This document shows, in pieces, positions 46,480 to 57,242 of a stretch of 64,000 nucleotides of DNA. How positions within the stretch are numbered: position 1 is the first letter of the stretch; each line of letters begins with the position of its first letter. This stretch comes from Sphingomonas sp. 7/4-4 (lineage in GTDB: Bacteria > Pseudomonadota > Alphaproteobacteria > Sphingomonadales > Sphingomonadaceae), in assembly GCF_027941955.1 (NCBI RefSeq), contig NZ_CP115960.1:248001-312000 (forward strand), given 5' to 3'. The position numbers and the translations under genes are program-made. The notes beneath the pieces were generated by a model. It made no database searches and had not been told where the DNA came from. It saw only the letters and a program-made list of their open reading frames with translations.

Positions 46480-47160
46480 TCAGGGCTCAAGCGGTTCGCC
46501 CGGGAACAGCGCGAGGCGCGGTGCATAGGTCCAGGCTTCCGAACGAACCGCGCGGGCGAAGGCGAGGGCCGGGTGATCGGCGCCGAGCAAGGCGGCGAGA
46601 TCAGGCCTAGTATCGGCGGCGGCGACGGGGGCGATGAGCAGATAGGGAGCGGGCGTCTCGCCGATGCCGCGATACCAGCTCGCGCCGATGACGGGGCGGG
46701 CGAGCAGCGCGGCCTCGAACCGCTTTGCGTCGGTCACGGCGACGGCATGAACCTGCACGAGCGCTTGCGGCTTTCGCTGTTCGAGCTGCTGTACCTGGCT
46801 GGCCTCGCGCCACAGCTCCCAACCCTCGTTGCCGATCGCCGCGGCATAAGCCGCCGCGTTGGCGCGAAAGTCGACGCCGTCTTCCTTGACGCGGGGACGG
46901 TTCTCGAGGCGCTCGGTCGTGGTGCCGAACGTGCCGTCGATAAATGCGCCTGCGCGATCCCCCGCAGTCACGTACCAGGCGTACCAGACCAGCTTGTCGC
47001 CGATCCGGGCATGCCATTCGAGGTGCTTGCGATACCCGGCCTCGAAGGCGGGTTTGTCGCTGAGCCGATAGGCATAGAGATGCGCGGTGCCCCCGGATTG
47101 CGCGGCCGCGGGGAGCGGCGCGGCGAGCATTGCGAGCGCAAGGAACGAGCGAGGACGCAT
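46480..47160 (-). CDS. Exported protein of unknown function
   Basis: 226 residues. Signal peptide MRPRSFLALAMLAAPLPAAAQ. Two similar halves (AHLYAYRLSDKPAFEAGYRK and ALVQVHAVAVTDAKRFEAAL) suggest a duplicated ferredoxin-like/NIPSNAP-type fold; WHARIGDKLVWYAWYVTAGD is prominent. No catalytic motif recognised. Probably periplasmic. Single gene between the serine hydrolase and rimO. Confidence 0.75.
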   Translation of the reverse strand: MRPRSFLALAMLAAPLPAAAQSGGTAHLYAYRLSDKPAFEAGYRKHLEWHARIGDKLVWYAWYVTAGDRAGAFIDGTFGTTTERLENRPRVKEDGVDFRANAAAYAAAIGNEGWELWREASQVQQLEQRKPQALVQVHAVAVTDAKRFEAALLARPVIGASWYRGIGETPAPYLLIAPVAAADTRPDLAALLGADHPALAFARAVRSEAWTYAPRLALFPGEPLEP

Positions 47161-47236
47161 CAGGATTCTCCTTCGTGCGGGAATCTAGTTCGAGATGCTC
47201 TGGAAAACAGCCCTCTGTGCCGATGGAAGGCAGAAA

Positions 47237-48568
47237 TCAGGCGGAGACGGGCACGCCGTAGAGATCGTGGTCGTCGGCATCCTCGATCGCGACCTTGACG
47301 ATGTCGCCCTGCTTCAGATGCCCTGCGTCGCGCAGGAAGACTTCGCCGTCGATCTCGGGGGCGTCGGCCTGGCTGCGGCCGGTGGCGCCGTCATCGCCGA
47401 CTTCGTCGATGATCACTTCCAGCGTGCGGCCGATCTTGGCCTGGAGCTTGGCGGCGGAGATCGCCGCGGTCTTCTCCATCACGCGGGCGTAGCGCTCTTC
47501 CTTGACCTCTTCGGGCACCGGATCAGGCAACGCGTTGGCCGAAGCACCCTCGACCGGCTCGAAGCGGAACGCGCCGACGCGGTCGAGCTGGGCCTCGTCG
47601 AGCCAGTCGAGGAGGTACTGGAAGTCTTCCTCGGTCTCGCCGGGGAAGCCGACGACGAAGGTCGAGCGGATCGTGATGTCCGGCGCGATTTCGCGCCAGC
47701 CGCGCAGCCGTTCGAGCACCTTCGCCTCGTTGGCGGGGCGGCGCATGCGGCGAAGGACGGCGGGCGAGGCATGCTGGAACGGAATGTCGAGATAGGGGAG
47801 CACCAGCCCCTCGGCCATCAGCGGGATGACCTGATCGACATGCGGGTAGGGGTAGACATAATGCAGCCGCACCCACGGCGCGATCTTGCCGAGTTCACGG
47901 GCGAGATCGGTCATGTGAGGGACGACTTCCTGCCCCTTCCACATCCGCGGTTCCTTGCGGATGTCGACGCCGTAAGCCGACGTGTCCTGGCTGATGACCA
48001 GCAGTTCCTTCGTGCCCGCCTCGACGAGCTTTTCGGCTTCGCGGAGGATCGCGTCGGGGCGGCGGCTGACGAGATCGCCGCGCAAGGACGGGATGATGCA
48101 GAAGGCGCAGCGGTGATTGCAGCCCTCGGAGATCTTCAGATAGCTGTAGTGCCTGGGCGTCAGCTTGAGGCCCGCGTCCGGCACGAGATTGACGAAGGGC
48201 GAGGGCGGCATCGGCGCCGCTTCGTGGACTGCGCCGACGACTTCCTCATATTGGTGCGCGCCGGTGACCGCGAGTACGCCCGGGAAGCGCGCGCGGATCA
48301 CTTCGGCTTCCTTGCCCATGCACCCGGTGACGATGACGCGGCCATTCTCGGCGATCGCCTCGCCGATCGCCTCAAGCGACTCTTCCTTGGCGGAATCGAG
48401 AAAGCCGCAGGTGTTGACCAATACGATGTCGGCGCCCTGATAATCGGGGGACATCGCATAGCCGTCGCTGCGCAGCTTGGTGAGGATGCGTTCGCTGTCG
48501 ACGAGGTTCTTCGGACAGCCGAGCGACACCATCCCTATGCGAGGGGACTCAGGGAGTTTGGTTGCCAT
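47237..48568 (-). CDS. rimO: Ribosomal protein uS12 (Asp89) methylthiotransferase
   Basis: 443 residues. Radical-SAM methylthiotransferase. N-terminal UPF0004 domain with [17 protein letters not shown] and [14 protein letters not shown] (auxiliary 4Fe-4S cysteines), radical-SAM [16 protein letters not shown]-terminal TRAM domain ([20 protein letters not shown]). Intact. Length and DSER signature favour RimO over MiaB. Confidence 0.95.
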   Translation of the reverse strand: MATKLPESPRIGMVSLGCPKNLVDSERILTKLRSDGYAMSPDYQGADIVLVNTCGFLDSAKEESLEAIGEAIAENGRVIVTGCMGKEAEVIRARFPGVLAVTGAHQYEEVVGAVHEAAPMPPSPFVNLVPDAGLKLTPRHYSYLKISEGCNHRCAFCIIPSLRGDLVSRRPDAILREAEKLVEAGTKELLVISQDTSAYGVDIRKEPRMWKGQEVVPHMTDLARELGKIAPWVRLHYVYPYPHVDQVIPLMAEGLVLPYLDIPFQHASPAVLRRMRRPANEAKVLERLRGWREIAPDITIRSTFVVGFPGETEEDFQYLLDWLDEAQLDRVGAFRFEPVEGASANALPDPVPEEVKEERYARVMEKTAAISAAKLQAKIGRTLEVIIDEVGDDGATGRSQADAPEIDGEVFLRDAGHLKQGDIVKVAIEDADDHDLYGVPVSA

Positions 48569-48609
48569 GATTGCCGCGCGACATAAGCTTTTTCGCGGAA
48601 AAAGCTAGC

Positions 48610-48960
48610 TCAGGCCGAAACCGGAGCCCGGAACAGGAAGAATGCGCCCGCGGCGATCAGCGCGAAACCGATCAGGTGGTTCACCGTGATCTTCTGCCCG
48701 AGATAGAGGATCGAGAAGACCGCGAACACCGCGAGGGTGATCACTTCCTGCATTCCCTTGAGTTGGGCGGCCGAATACACGCTGCTTCCCCAGCGATTGG
48801 CAGGGACGGCAAGCATATATTCGGGAAGCGCGATCAGCCAGCTCACGAGGATCACGAGGAATAGCGGTGCGGCCTTGAACCTGAGATGGCCGTACCAGGC
48901 GAAGGTCATGAAGATGTTGGAGAGGATCAGCAGCCCAATCGGCAGGAGACGATCGATCAT
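48610..48960 (-). CDS. DUF486 small membrane protein
   Basis: 116 residues with four predicted membrane helices (LLPIGLLILSNIFMTFAWYG, PLFLVILVSWLIALPEYMLA, VITLAVFAVFSILYLG, LIGFALIAAGAFFLF). DUF486 proteins are DMT-like; transport substrate unknown. The ATG at 48960 overlaps the stop of the K+ channel gene (ATGA), so it is likely co-translated. Confidence 0.9.
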   Translation of the reverse strand: MIDRLLPIGLLILSNIFMTFAWYGHLRFKAAPLFLVILVSWLIALPEYMLAVPANRWGSSVYSAAQLKGMQEVITLAVFAVFSILYLGQKITVNHLIGFALIAAGAFFLFRAPVSA

Positions 48961-49963
48961 GCGGTGACGATCTCGACGATTTGATCTCCGGCCCTCAACG
49001 CCGCCGCTTCGGGCGCCTTGTGACCATGGGCGACGCCGTTGCGATAGATGCGGAGGCCGAGGCCGGTCCGGATCGCGGTGAGGGGCTTGCCGACTTCCTC
49101 GCTGCGCACCGGGCGTTCGGAGAGTTCGACCTCGCCGTGGAACGAGGCGAGGTCCATCAGATATTCGGAAAGATGCGGGCCCTTGCACGAGCTGGCGAGC
49201 AATAGTCCGGCGAAGCTGACCGGATTGACCACGGTGGTGGCGCCGGCGGCGCGCGCGGGGAGTTCGTTATCCTCGTTGCGGACGATGACGCTGATCGGGA
49301 TCGCCGGGGCGAGGTGGCGGGCGGTGAGGGTGATCAAGACCGAGGTATCGTCGCGGCCCGCGCAGACGATCATCGATTCGGCGCTTTCGATCCGGACGTC
49401 CTTGAGGATCTGGTCGCGCGTGGCATCGGCCTGAAGGACGATGCAGCCGCATGCCTTGGCGCGATCGAGATTTTCCTCGCGCGTGTCGATAACCACGATG
49501 CGCCCGGGATCGGTGCCGCGCGCGATCAGCTCGTCGACGGTCTCCGAACCGGTGGTGCCGTAGCCGGCGACGATGATGTGCCCCGAAAGGGTCCGCTGGA
49601 TCACTGCCATACGCCATTTGTCCCAGGTGCGCTTGAGCACGAAATTATAGGCGGTGCCGAGGAATAGCAGCACCACGAAGACGCGGATCGGCGTGACCAC
49701 GAACGCATCGAACATCCGCGCCGAAGTGCTCACCGGCACGATGTCGCCATAGCCCGTCGTCGTCACCGAGATCGACGTGAAATAGAGGATGTCGAGGAAG
49801 CTGACCTGCCCGTCGGCAGTGTCCTTCAGCCCGTCGCGCTCGATCCAGTGGACGCCCACGGCGAGCGCGAGCAGCGCCACCACCGCGAGCACCCGCCACC
49901 CGATCGAGAGCCAGACCGGCAGGTTGGATTTGCGCTTGAGCGTCGCAGGGGAAGCACGGCCAT
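48957..49963 (-). CDS. Potassium channel with TrkA-N (RCK) domain, apparent frameshift near start
   Basis: About 335 residues. Two membrane helices flank the selectivity filter TTTGYGDIVP, followed by an NAD-binding RCK domain (IIVAGYGTTGSETVDELIAR) and a RCK-C-like end (LRAGDQIVEIVTA). Inner-membrane ligand-gated K+ channel. The best start, ATG 49963, is out of frame unless one C is restored in the C4 run at 49948-49951 (MAVLPPATLKRKSNLPVWL). Followed by DUF486; preceded by the NlpD-like gene. Confidence 0.9.
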
Positions 49964-49969
49964 GACGCG

Positions 49970-51031
49970 TTACCGTGCGGGCAGCCTCGATACCGGATCG
50001 ACCGGCGTGCGCCCCTGGCGGATTTCGAAATGGAGTTCGGGTCGGTCGGCGAATCCCGAATTGCCGGAGAGCGCGATCATCTGGCCCTTCTTCACCGATT
50101 GGCCGCGCTGCACAAGCAATTGTCCGGCATGGCCATAGACCGTGGTGGTGGCATTGCCGTGCTTGACGATGACGAGGCCGCCCAGCGCCGGCACGTCGCT
50201 GCCGACATAAGCGACGACACCGTCGGCGGCGGCGAGGACGGGCGTGTCGAGCGGGACGGCGATCTTGATGCCGTCGTTGCGTTCGCCGCTCTTGCCGGGG
50301 CCGAAGCGCCCGACGATCGCGCCCTTTACCGGCCAGGCGAACTGGCTCGCCGCACGCGTGACCGGAGTCGCGACCGGCGTGGTCGCGGGGAGCACGCGCG
50401 CCGAGGAGGCGGTCGGCCTGGCGGGCCTGGCATTGGCCGCCAGCGCGGGTTCGCCACCGGTGAGGATATCGTCGATGTCGAGATGGAAGCGCGCGGCGCG
50501 CTCCTCGATCGTCTCGGGCCGCGTGCTCGGGATCAGCAGGCGCTGGCCGGTGCGCAGGATGAAGGGCTCCTCGAGCCCATTGGTCGAAACGACTCGCGAC
50601 CATTGCACGCCATAAGCGCGGGCGATCGCGATGCCGGTCTCGCCGGCGCGGACGAGGTGATAGCGGCCGCCGGGGATGCCGAGCCGCTGGCCCGGCTGGA
50701 TGACGAAGGGGGCGGCGAGATTGTTGGCGCGGGCGATCGCTTCGGAGCCGGCACCGGTTTTGGCCGCGATCGAACGGAGCGAATCGCCCGATTGCACGAC
50801 ATAGGTCGCGCTCGCCACCTGCCGCGCGTCGGCGCTGACGCGGCGCGCTTCCCACGCCGGCGGCGGCGCGGGAAGCGCGCGCACGTCCTGATCGAGCGAC
50901 CGGCGCTCGAACGGCTCCTGTTGCCGATTTTGCTCTGGCGCATCGTAACTGCGCGCTTCCCGCCCGGCCTCAGCCGGTATGCAGCCCGACATCAATATGA
51001 CGCCGAACAGCAGTGCCCCCATACGGCGCAT
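49970..51031 (-). CDS. nlpD: NlpD-like LysM/M23 lipoprotein
   Basis: 353 residues. Lipoprotein signal with lipobox LMSGC. Two LysM-like repeats (ATYVVQSGDSLRSIAAKTG and GRYHLVRAGETGIAIARAYG), then an M23/LytM domain (FAWPVKGAIVGRFGPGKSGE, VYGHAGQLLVQRGQSVKKGQ, ELHFEIRQGRTPVDP). The first zinc His of LytM is missing (GERNDGIKIA in place of H.G.D), as in NlpD/EnvC, which activate amidases during septum splitting rather than cut peptidoglycan. Position next to surE is the usual one for nlpD. ATG 51031 follows GGGGAG. Confidence 0.88.
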   Translation of the reverse strand: MRRMGALLFGVILMSGCIPAEAGREARSYDAPEQNRQQEPFERRSLDQDVRALPAPPPAWEARRVSADARQVASATYVVQSGDSLRSIAAKTGAGSEAIARANNLAAPFVIQPGQRLGIPGGRYHLVRAGETGIAIARAYGVQWSRVVSTNGLEEPFILRTGQRLLIPSTRPETIEERAARFHLDIDDILTGGEPALAANARPARPTASSARVLPATTPVATPVTRAASQFAWPVKGAIVGRFGPGKSGERNDGIKIAVPLDTPVLAAADGVVAYVGSDVPALGGLVIVKHGNATTTVYGHAGQLLVQRGQSVKKGQMIALSGNSGFADRPELHFEIRQGRTPVDPVSRLPAR

Positions 51032-51078
51032 TGCAGCTCCCCTCACCCCTGAAAATTTAATAAGGGAAACGGGTATGC

Positions 51079-51840
51079 TTAACAATAGACCGACTTGAGA
51101 CTTTCCAGCGAGTTGCGGTGCGTCAGATCGAGATGGAGCGGGGTCACCGTGATCCAGCCCTGCTCGATCGCCTCCAGATCGGTATCCGGATCCGGCGTGT
51201 GCGGCAATCGGCTCATCGCGAGCCAATAATAAGGAAGCCGCGCGGATCGACGCGCTTGTCGAGCCCGACCCGGCCATAATCGCGCAGGCCCTGCGCGACC
51301 GGCTTGATGCCCCTCACGGCTTCGGGCGGTACCGGCGGGAAGTTGATATTGACCAGGGTGCGCGGCGCCCAGGGCGCGTCGAGCAGCGGCTTGAGCGCAC
51401 GTTCGCCCCACGCCTCGGCGGTGTCGAAGGGGACCTGATCGCCCATGCCGGTGCGCTCGTAACGCTGGCTGAGCGCGACCGAGCGGATTCCGGCGAGCGC
51501 GCCTTCCATCGCGGCGGAAACGGTACCCGAATAGCTCACATCCTCGCCGAGATTCCCGCCGCGATTGACCTCGAGAGGATGAGATCGGGCGGCGAATCCT
51601 TCATCGCCTCGGCGAGCGCGAACATCACGCAATCGGTGGGGGTACCGCGTACGGCATAGCGATCGTCGGCCAGGCGGCGGACGCGGAACGGCTCGGTCAG
51701 CGTTAGCGAGCGGCTCTTGCCCGATTGCTCCTCGGCGGGCGCGACGACGGTGATGTCGTCCGAGATGGTCCGCGCGATGCGTTCGAGCACGGCGAGGCCG
51801 CGCGCATGGATGCCGTCGTCGTTGGTGAGCAGGATGCGCA

Positions 51841-51841
<1 letters not shown>
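51079..51841 (-). CDS. surE: 5'-nucleotidase/3'-nucleotidase SurE, two apparent frameshifts
   Basis: About 254 residues, as in E. coli. Phosphatase for nucleoside monophosphates and stationary-phase survival. N-terminus [20 protein letters not shown] (metal Asp pair), [28 protein letters not shown], then [28 protein letters not shown] and the end [16 protein letters not shown]. Two single-base losses, at CC 51569-51570 and GG 51233-51234, split it into three frames. The ATG overlaps the serS stop (TGATG). Operon serS-surE-nlpD. Confidence 0.92.
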
Positions 51842-53140
<1,299 letters not shown>

Positions 53141-53225
53141 GGCCGGGCGTATGGCTGGGCGCGTTGGGCTGCGCAACCCTGCGCCGCGCGGCTGCGTTGG
53201 AGGTGCAACCAAACGAAGGAGACGA

Positions 53226-53687
53226 ATGATGCAGGTTCCGCACGATACGGTCGTGGTGGTCGCGGATGGCCGGAAGATGCTGTTCCTCAGGAACGAGGGC
53301 GATGCCACCATTCCCAACCTGCAGGTCGAGAAGAAAGTGATCGACAAGCACAATCCCGATCACCACGAGCAGGCGACCGATCTCGCCGGCGGAGCGATGG
53401 GGACCCGCACCGCGGGCGCGCAATGGGGCGCGGGGAACATGGACGAAGTCGATTTCCACCAGCTCGAAGAGGACCGCTTCGCCGCCGAGACCGCCGCGTT
53501 GCTCAGGAAGCGCGCGCTCAACAACGATTTCGAATCGCTGATCATCATCGCCCCGCCCAGGATGCTGGGCGAGCTCCGGAAGCATTATCACAAGGAAGTG
53601 AGCGACCGGCTGAAGGCGGAGATCGGCAAGGACCTGACCGGGCACACCGTGCCGCAGATCGAGGAGGCGTTGCTCAAGGCGGAGTGA
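53226..53687 (+). CDS. Host-attachment (baeRF-like) family protein
   Basis: 153 residues. Pfam Host_attach type: MQVPHDTVVVVADGRKMLFL, LFLRNEGDATIPNLQV, MDEVDFHQLEEDRFAAETAA, LIIIAPPRMLGELRKHYHKE and LTGHTVPQIEEAL near the end. The fold is related to eRF1 domain 2; role in attachment was first reported in Agrobacterium-plant binding. Cytoplasmic by sequence. ATG 53226 or the next codon after AAGGAGACGA. Divergent from serS. Confidence 0.9.
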   Translation: MMQVPHDTVVVVADGRKMLFLRNEGDATIPNLQVEKKVIDKHNPDHHEQATDLAGGAMGTRTAGAQWGAGNMDEVDFHQLEEDRFAAETAALLRKRALNNDFESLIIIAPPRMLGELRKHYHKEVSDRLKAEIGKDLTGHTVPQIEEALLKAE

Positions 53688-53701
53688 GGGCGTGGGCTAG
53701 T

Positions 53702-53791
53702 CCGTACTCGTCAACCGGCGAAGGCCGGGGTCCAGAGTTGCTTTGCCGAGTCGCTGGTGGCTCTGGATCCCGGCTTTCGCCGGGATGACGG
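53702..53791. repeat. REP-like inverted repeat, second copy
   Basis: CAACCGGCGAAGGCCGGGGTCCAGAG pairs with CTCTGGATCCCGGCTTTCGCCGGGATGAC. Related to 25362-25431. It fills the gap between the convergent host-attachment and surface-protein genes. Confidence 0.8.
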
Positions 53792-54678
53792 TCAGGCGGC
53801 CGCGATGTCCTTCTTCTTGCCGAGACGCTTGCGCGCGACCAGTGCGGCCGCGGCACCGCCGAAGAGCAGGATCATCGGCGGGGCGGGGACCGGCTCGGGG
53901 CCGCCCGACGAACCGGTCGAGCCGCTCGACCCGTGATGGCCGCTCGATCCGCCGCAATGCTTGCCCCATTTGCAGCCCCAGCCGCTCGACGTGCTCCAGC
54001 CGCTCGACGTGCTCCAGTTGCCGCTCGACGACGACGTGCTCGACGAAGTCGAGGACGACGTGGACGAAGAGGTCGAGGACGATGTCGATGAGCTCACGCC
54101 ACTCGAAGTCGAAGTGGACGAACCGCCGGTGGACGTCGACGTCGACGAACCGCCGGTCGAGGTGGAGGTAGACGAGCCGCCGGTGGAGGTCGACGAGCCA
54201 CCGGTCGAAGTGGACGAACCACCCGAGGAAGTGCTCGTGCCGCCGCTCGAGATCTCGATATTGATGCCGCTGCTGCTGCCCGAGCTGCTCCCCGAGCTGC
54301 CGAAGAAGCCGCCGGCGAAGAAGCCGCCGCCGAAGCCGCCATAGCCGCCCGAGCCGCCGACCACGCCTGCCGCCGCGCTGCTGGCAGCGGCGACCACGGG
54401 CATTTCGCGCGGGGAAGGGGGATCGGCGCGCTTTGCGCCACGACGACGACCTGGGGCGCTGCCTGAGTCGTTGTGGTCGTGGTCACGCGGCGGACGAGCT
54501 TCTTGCGCACGACGCCGGCTACCGGCCCCTTGCGGACGACTCGCTTCTTCGCGACCGTATATTGCTGGACCACGCTGGGCTGCGTCACGCGCTCGACGGC
54601 GTAGACGCCGCCGCCGCCGATGACCGCGCCGCCACAGGCACATGCGCAGAGTTTCGCCAAGGCCATGCGAACCGACAT
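53792..54678 (-). CDS. Ser/Thr/Gly-rich PEP-CTERM-like surface protein, apparent frameshift
   Basis: About 295 residues. N-terminus MSVRMALAKLCACACGGAVI with a hydrophobic stretch and three Cys, then a basic segment (VAKKRVVRKGPVAGVVRKK), a long low-complexity region of STSTGGS and SSSTSSS repeats, a Cys/Trp patch (GWGCKWGKHCGG) and a C-terminal sorting signal PEPVPAPPMILLFGGAAAAL + VARKRLGKKK. That end (PEP, hydrophobic helix, basic tail) is PEP-CTERM-like, implying transfer to the cell surface by an exosortase-type system. One missing base in the G4 runs at 54412-54421 joins SAPIPLP to REMPVVAAASSAAAG. The repeat may be O-glycosylated. Confidence 0.75.
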
Positions 54679-55093
54679 GATGTCCCACTCTTCCTGTTGC
54701 TGGCGCTCGCTCCCCACGGAACCGTCAGCAGCTTCTGCGCCCTCAATGACCAAGAAACGCAAAACAAACTATTAAGCGCAAGCGTCCCGAGGGCTGTTTA
54801 CCCTGTTCTTGGACGTTTTTTCACCGGCACGACGCAGAGCTTATGGTTAATGTACGGTTTCGGTACGGTATGCCGCGGCACCGGCGCCATACTTGTGAAT
54901 AGAGATGGTTAATTTGCAGCTTGGGCGACCGATGTTCATCTGCCGCTAATTTCCTCCAAGTTACCGGGGATTAGACAGGTCGGCTGTCAATAACAGCACG
55001 CTTGTCTATGCGTCCCGGCGCAAGTATAGGGCGTCCGGGCAAAAGGCAGTCGTCCAGCGGCTTGGCCACTGGGTGACCGGTTGGAGAGTGGGG
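54679..55093. other. Regulatory region between surface protein and dksA, with two CtrA-like half-sites
   Basis: No gene seen. AT-richer than surroundings. TTAACCAT, the half-site of the cell-cycle regulator CtrA, occurs twice on the minus strand (plus ATGGTTAA at 54843-54850 and 54905-54912), 62 bases apart. Both genes flanking the region are transcribed away from it, so the sites could control either. No confident -35/-10 assigned. Confidence 0.55.
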
Positions 55094-55561
55094 ATGGCTA
55101 CTGTTTTGGATCGCTCCGACGAACCCGGGAAACACTTCCCACCGGCGGCGAACGATGGCGACGGCGGTTACCGGCCGAGCAACGACGAACCCTTCATGAA
55201 TCCGCGGCAGCAGGAATATTTCCGCGAAAAGCTGCTGGCCTGGAAGGACGCGATCTACCGCGAGGCCGCGGGCACGCTCAACCAGCTCCAGACCGATTTG
55301 CTGCGCGAGGCCGATCTCACCGATCGCGCATCGAGCGAGACCGACTGGTCGATCGAGCTGCGCACCCGTGATCGCCAGCGCAAGCTGATCGCCAAGATCG
55401 ACGCGGCGATGCGCCGGATCGACGAAGGCGAATATGGCTATTGCGAAGTGACCGGCGAGCCGATCTCGCTCGCCCGGCTGGAGGCGCGGCCGATCGCGAC
55501 GATGACGGTTGAGGCGCAGGAGCGCCACGAGCGGAACGAAAAGGTTTCGCGCGACGAATAG
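55094..55561 (+). CDS. dksA: RNA polymerase-binding transcription factor DksA
   Basis: 155 residues. Coiled-coil (QQEYFREKLLAWKDAIYREA ... RDRQRKLIAKIDAAMRRID) inserts in the RNAP secondary channel with ppGpp; the tip DxxDxA is DLTDRAS. The C-terminal globular part YGYCEVTGEPISLARLEARP has a single Cys, the degenerate zinc-finger form usual in alphaproteobacteria. ATG 55094 follows GGAGAGTGGGG. Followed by a PilZ gene. Confidence 0.93.
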   Translation: MATVLDRSDEPGKHFPPAANDGDGGYRPSNDEPFMNPRQQEYFREKLLAWKDAIYREAAGTLNQLQTDLLREADLTDRASSETDWSIELRTRDRQRKLIAKIDAAMRRIDEGEYGYCEVTGEPISLARLEARPIATMTVEAQERHERNEKVSRDE

Positions 55562-55564
55562 CGG

Positions 55565-55607
55565 TTTTAAGGGGCGCGTGATTTTTGGTCGACGCCCTTA
55601 AATTTAC
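55565..55607 (+). terminator. Imperfect hairpin after dksA
   Basis: TTTTAAGGGGCG faces CGACGCCCTTAAAT with a small bulge, directly after the dksA stop. It is AT-ended and could terminate the dksA message. No clear U-run follows. Confidence 0.45.
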
Positions 55608-55670
55608 GCTTTCGTCAGGGATTGCTGCTCTAATCCGCGCAGATCAATTTTTGGCGTTCGAGCAGCACCG

Positions 55671-56048
55671 ATGGACCAATTCTCTTCCGAATCCGTGAAT
55701 GCGCTCTCGGCCGATGATTTCACCGGCCAGCGCAGCGGCTCGCGCGACAGCCTGTTGCTGACTGCGCAATTCCGTGTCTTTGGCGACGACAAGGTCGTGC
55801 TGGCGCGCGTGCGCAACCTCTCGTCCGGCGGTCTGATGGCCGAATATGCGGCGCCGGTTCAGTCTGGTACACCGGTCGAGATCGAAGTGCGCGGCGTGGG
55901 CTGGGTGAAGGGCAGGATCGCCTGGGCGACCGACGGCCGTGTCGGCGTCGCCTTCGATATCGAGATCGATCCGATGTTGGCGCGCAAGCCCGTGGGCAAG
56001 GGCGCACAGACCCCGGCTTTCACCAAGCCGCTCATCACGCGCCGCTGA
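55671..56048 (+). CDS. PilZ-domain protein
   Basis: 125 residues. PilZ domain with basic RxxxR-like region (QRSGSRDSLLL) and the second c-di-GMP motif as ARVRNLSSGGLMAE (N-x-S-x-x-G), then VKGRIAWATDGRVGVAF. Probably binds cyclic di-GMP, though the first motif is not perfect. Cytoplasmic. About 110 bases after dksA. Confidence 0.85.
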   Translation: MDQFSSESVNALSADDFTGQRSGSRDSLLLTAQFRVFGDDKVVLARVRNLSSGGLMAEYAAPVQSGTPVEIEVRGVGWVKGRIAWATDGRVGVAFDIEIDPMLARKPVGKGAQTPAFTKPLITRR

Positions 56049-56174
56049 GGCGCGAGCCGGTTTCGGCTGTTCTATTCCTGTAGATCGACGCGTTCCTGAG
56101 CGGATTACGCTCCGGATATCGGGGAGGTGCGGCCCCGAGACCACAGCTCCCCGACAAAATATCGCGTCTCCGCG

Positions 56175-56327
56175 TTAGCGGCTGAGCTCCTCCTTGACGC
56201 GCAACTTTCGTTTCTTCAATTCCGCGATCAGCATCTGATCGGGAAGCGGCCGCTGCGACTCGACGGCGATCCGTTGATCCAGTGTCGAGTGCTTGGCGTT
56301 GAGTGCCGCGAAATGCGCGTTCTGCAT
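56175..56327 (-). CDS. DUF465 (YdcH) small protein
   Basis: 50 residues: MQNAHFAALNAKHSTLDQRI, then LPDQMLIAELKKRKLRVKEE LSR in the C-terminus. DUF465 is a short helical hairpin family with the L..RI......P......I..LKK.KL..KEE pattern. Function unknown. A second DUF465 gene is divergent 180 bases away. No gene fusion or signal. Confidence 0.85.
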   Translation of the reverse strand: MQNAHFAALNAKHSTLDQRIAVESQRPLPDQMLIAELKKRKLRVKEELSR

Positions 56328-56505
56328 GGAAGCGTTCCTCCTTCGATTGGCGCCGGGGGTAGCTAATAAATCACCTTTGCAGCCGCTTGTCGCCCCCCGT
56401 ATTGAGTGCAATCGACAGCCCGCGGAAAAGCCGCGATGGTCCGTGCAGAGCTTTCGCGGGTCGTTACGGCGCCAGAGGCAGCGCGTGTGCGTAAAAGGGG
56501 CTGGA

Positions 56506-56703
56506 ATGGACGAGAGCGAGACCCAGCGACGGCTCGAGACACTGCGCACGGAGCATCGCGACCTCGACGCGGCGATCGATGCGCTGCGCGGCATCGGCTC
56601 GGCGGACCAGCTCCAGCTTGCCCGGCTGAAGAAGCGCAAGCTGCGGCTGCGCGACGAGATCGCCCAGCTCGAAGATCAGCTCGTTCCCGACATCATCGCC
56701 TGA
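56506..56703 (+). CDS. DUF465 (YdcH) small protein, second copy
   Basis: 65 residues: MDESETQRRLETLRTEHRDL, DAAIDALRGIGSADQLQLAR, then LKKRKLRLRDEIAQLEDQL. Same DUF465 signature as the protein at 56175-56327. Followed by rcdA 75 bases downstream. ATG 56506 follows AAAAGGGGCTGGA. Function unknown. Confidence 0.85.
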   Translation: MDESETQRRLETLRTEHRDLDAAIDALRGIGSADQLQLARLKKRKLRLRDEIAQLEDQLVPDIIA

Positions 56704-56778
56704 ACCTCCCGCGCCGGGACGCAAGTGCCGCTATATTAAGCATTCAATTGACGCGCTTGTTATGGCACTCCATCGCAG

Positions 56779-57237
56779 ATGACGCCGCAGGCAACCTCGA
56801 CGATCCATCGCAAGCTGGTCGACTCGCTCTATGTCGAGGCGATGCTGCTGGCGGACGAGGCGCGCGCCTATTTCGACGTGCTGGGCCGCGCCGAGCGCAA
56901 TTCGCTCGAAGCGCTGAGCCGAGTCACGTTCTCGTGCGAGTCGCTCAAGGTCACGACCCGGTTGATGCACATCATCGCCTGGCTGCTGACGCAGCGCGCG
57001 GTGCAGGCGGGCGAGATCACGCCGGTCGATGCGCTGTCGCCGTCGCGGCGGCTGGGGGAGGCGCCCGAGACCGAGGCCGCCACGCTGGAGACGATGCCGA
57101 CACAGGCCCGCGCGATCATCACCACCAGCATCGAGCTGCATCGACGGGTGGCGCGCCTCGACGCGTCGCTGGATGAGCCGACCGCGGACACGAGCCCCGC
57201 GCGGCGGATGATGGAGCGGCTCTCGGCTTCTTTCTAA
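56779..57237 (+). CDS. rcdA: DUF1465 family protein, RcdA-like (regulator of CtrA degradation)
   Basis: 152 residues. Matches DUF1465: LYVEAMLLADEARAYFDVLG R, then SLKVTTRLMHIIAWLLTQRA VQAGEIT. In Caulobacter RcdA is the adaptor that helps ClpXP degrade the cell-cycle regulator CtrA. All-helical cytoplasmic protein with a disordered C-terminal tail. It follows a DUF465 gene, a frequent neighbour. ATG 56779 has no strong ribosome site. Confidence 0.85.
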   Translation: MTPQATSTIHRKLVDSLYVEAMLLADEARAYFDVLGRAERNSLEALSRVTFSCESLKVTTRLMHIIAWLLTQRAVQAGEITPVDALSPSRRLGEAPETEAATLETMPTQARAIITTSIELHRRVARLDASLDEPTADTSPARRMMERLSASF

Positions 57238-57242
57238 GTCTT

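Noticed and set aside
53961-54344. Acidic Asp/Glu/Val/Pro repeat ORF on the plus strand
   Set aside because: It is the antisense of the Ser/Thr-Gly repeats of the minus-strand surface protein. No start site or homology.
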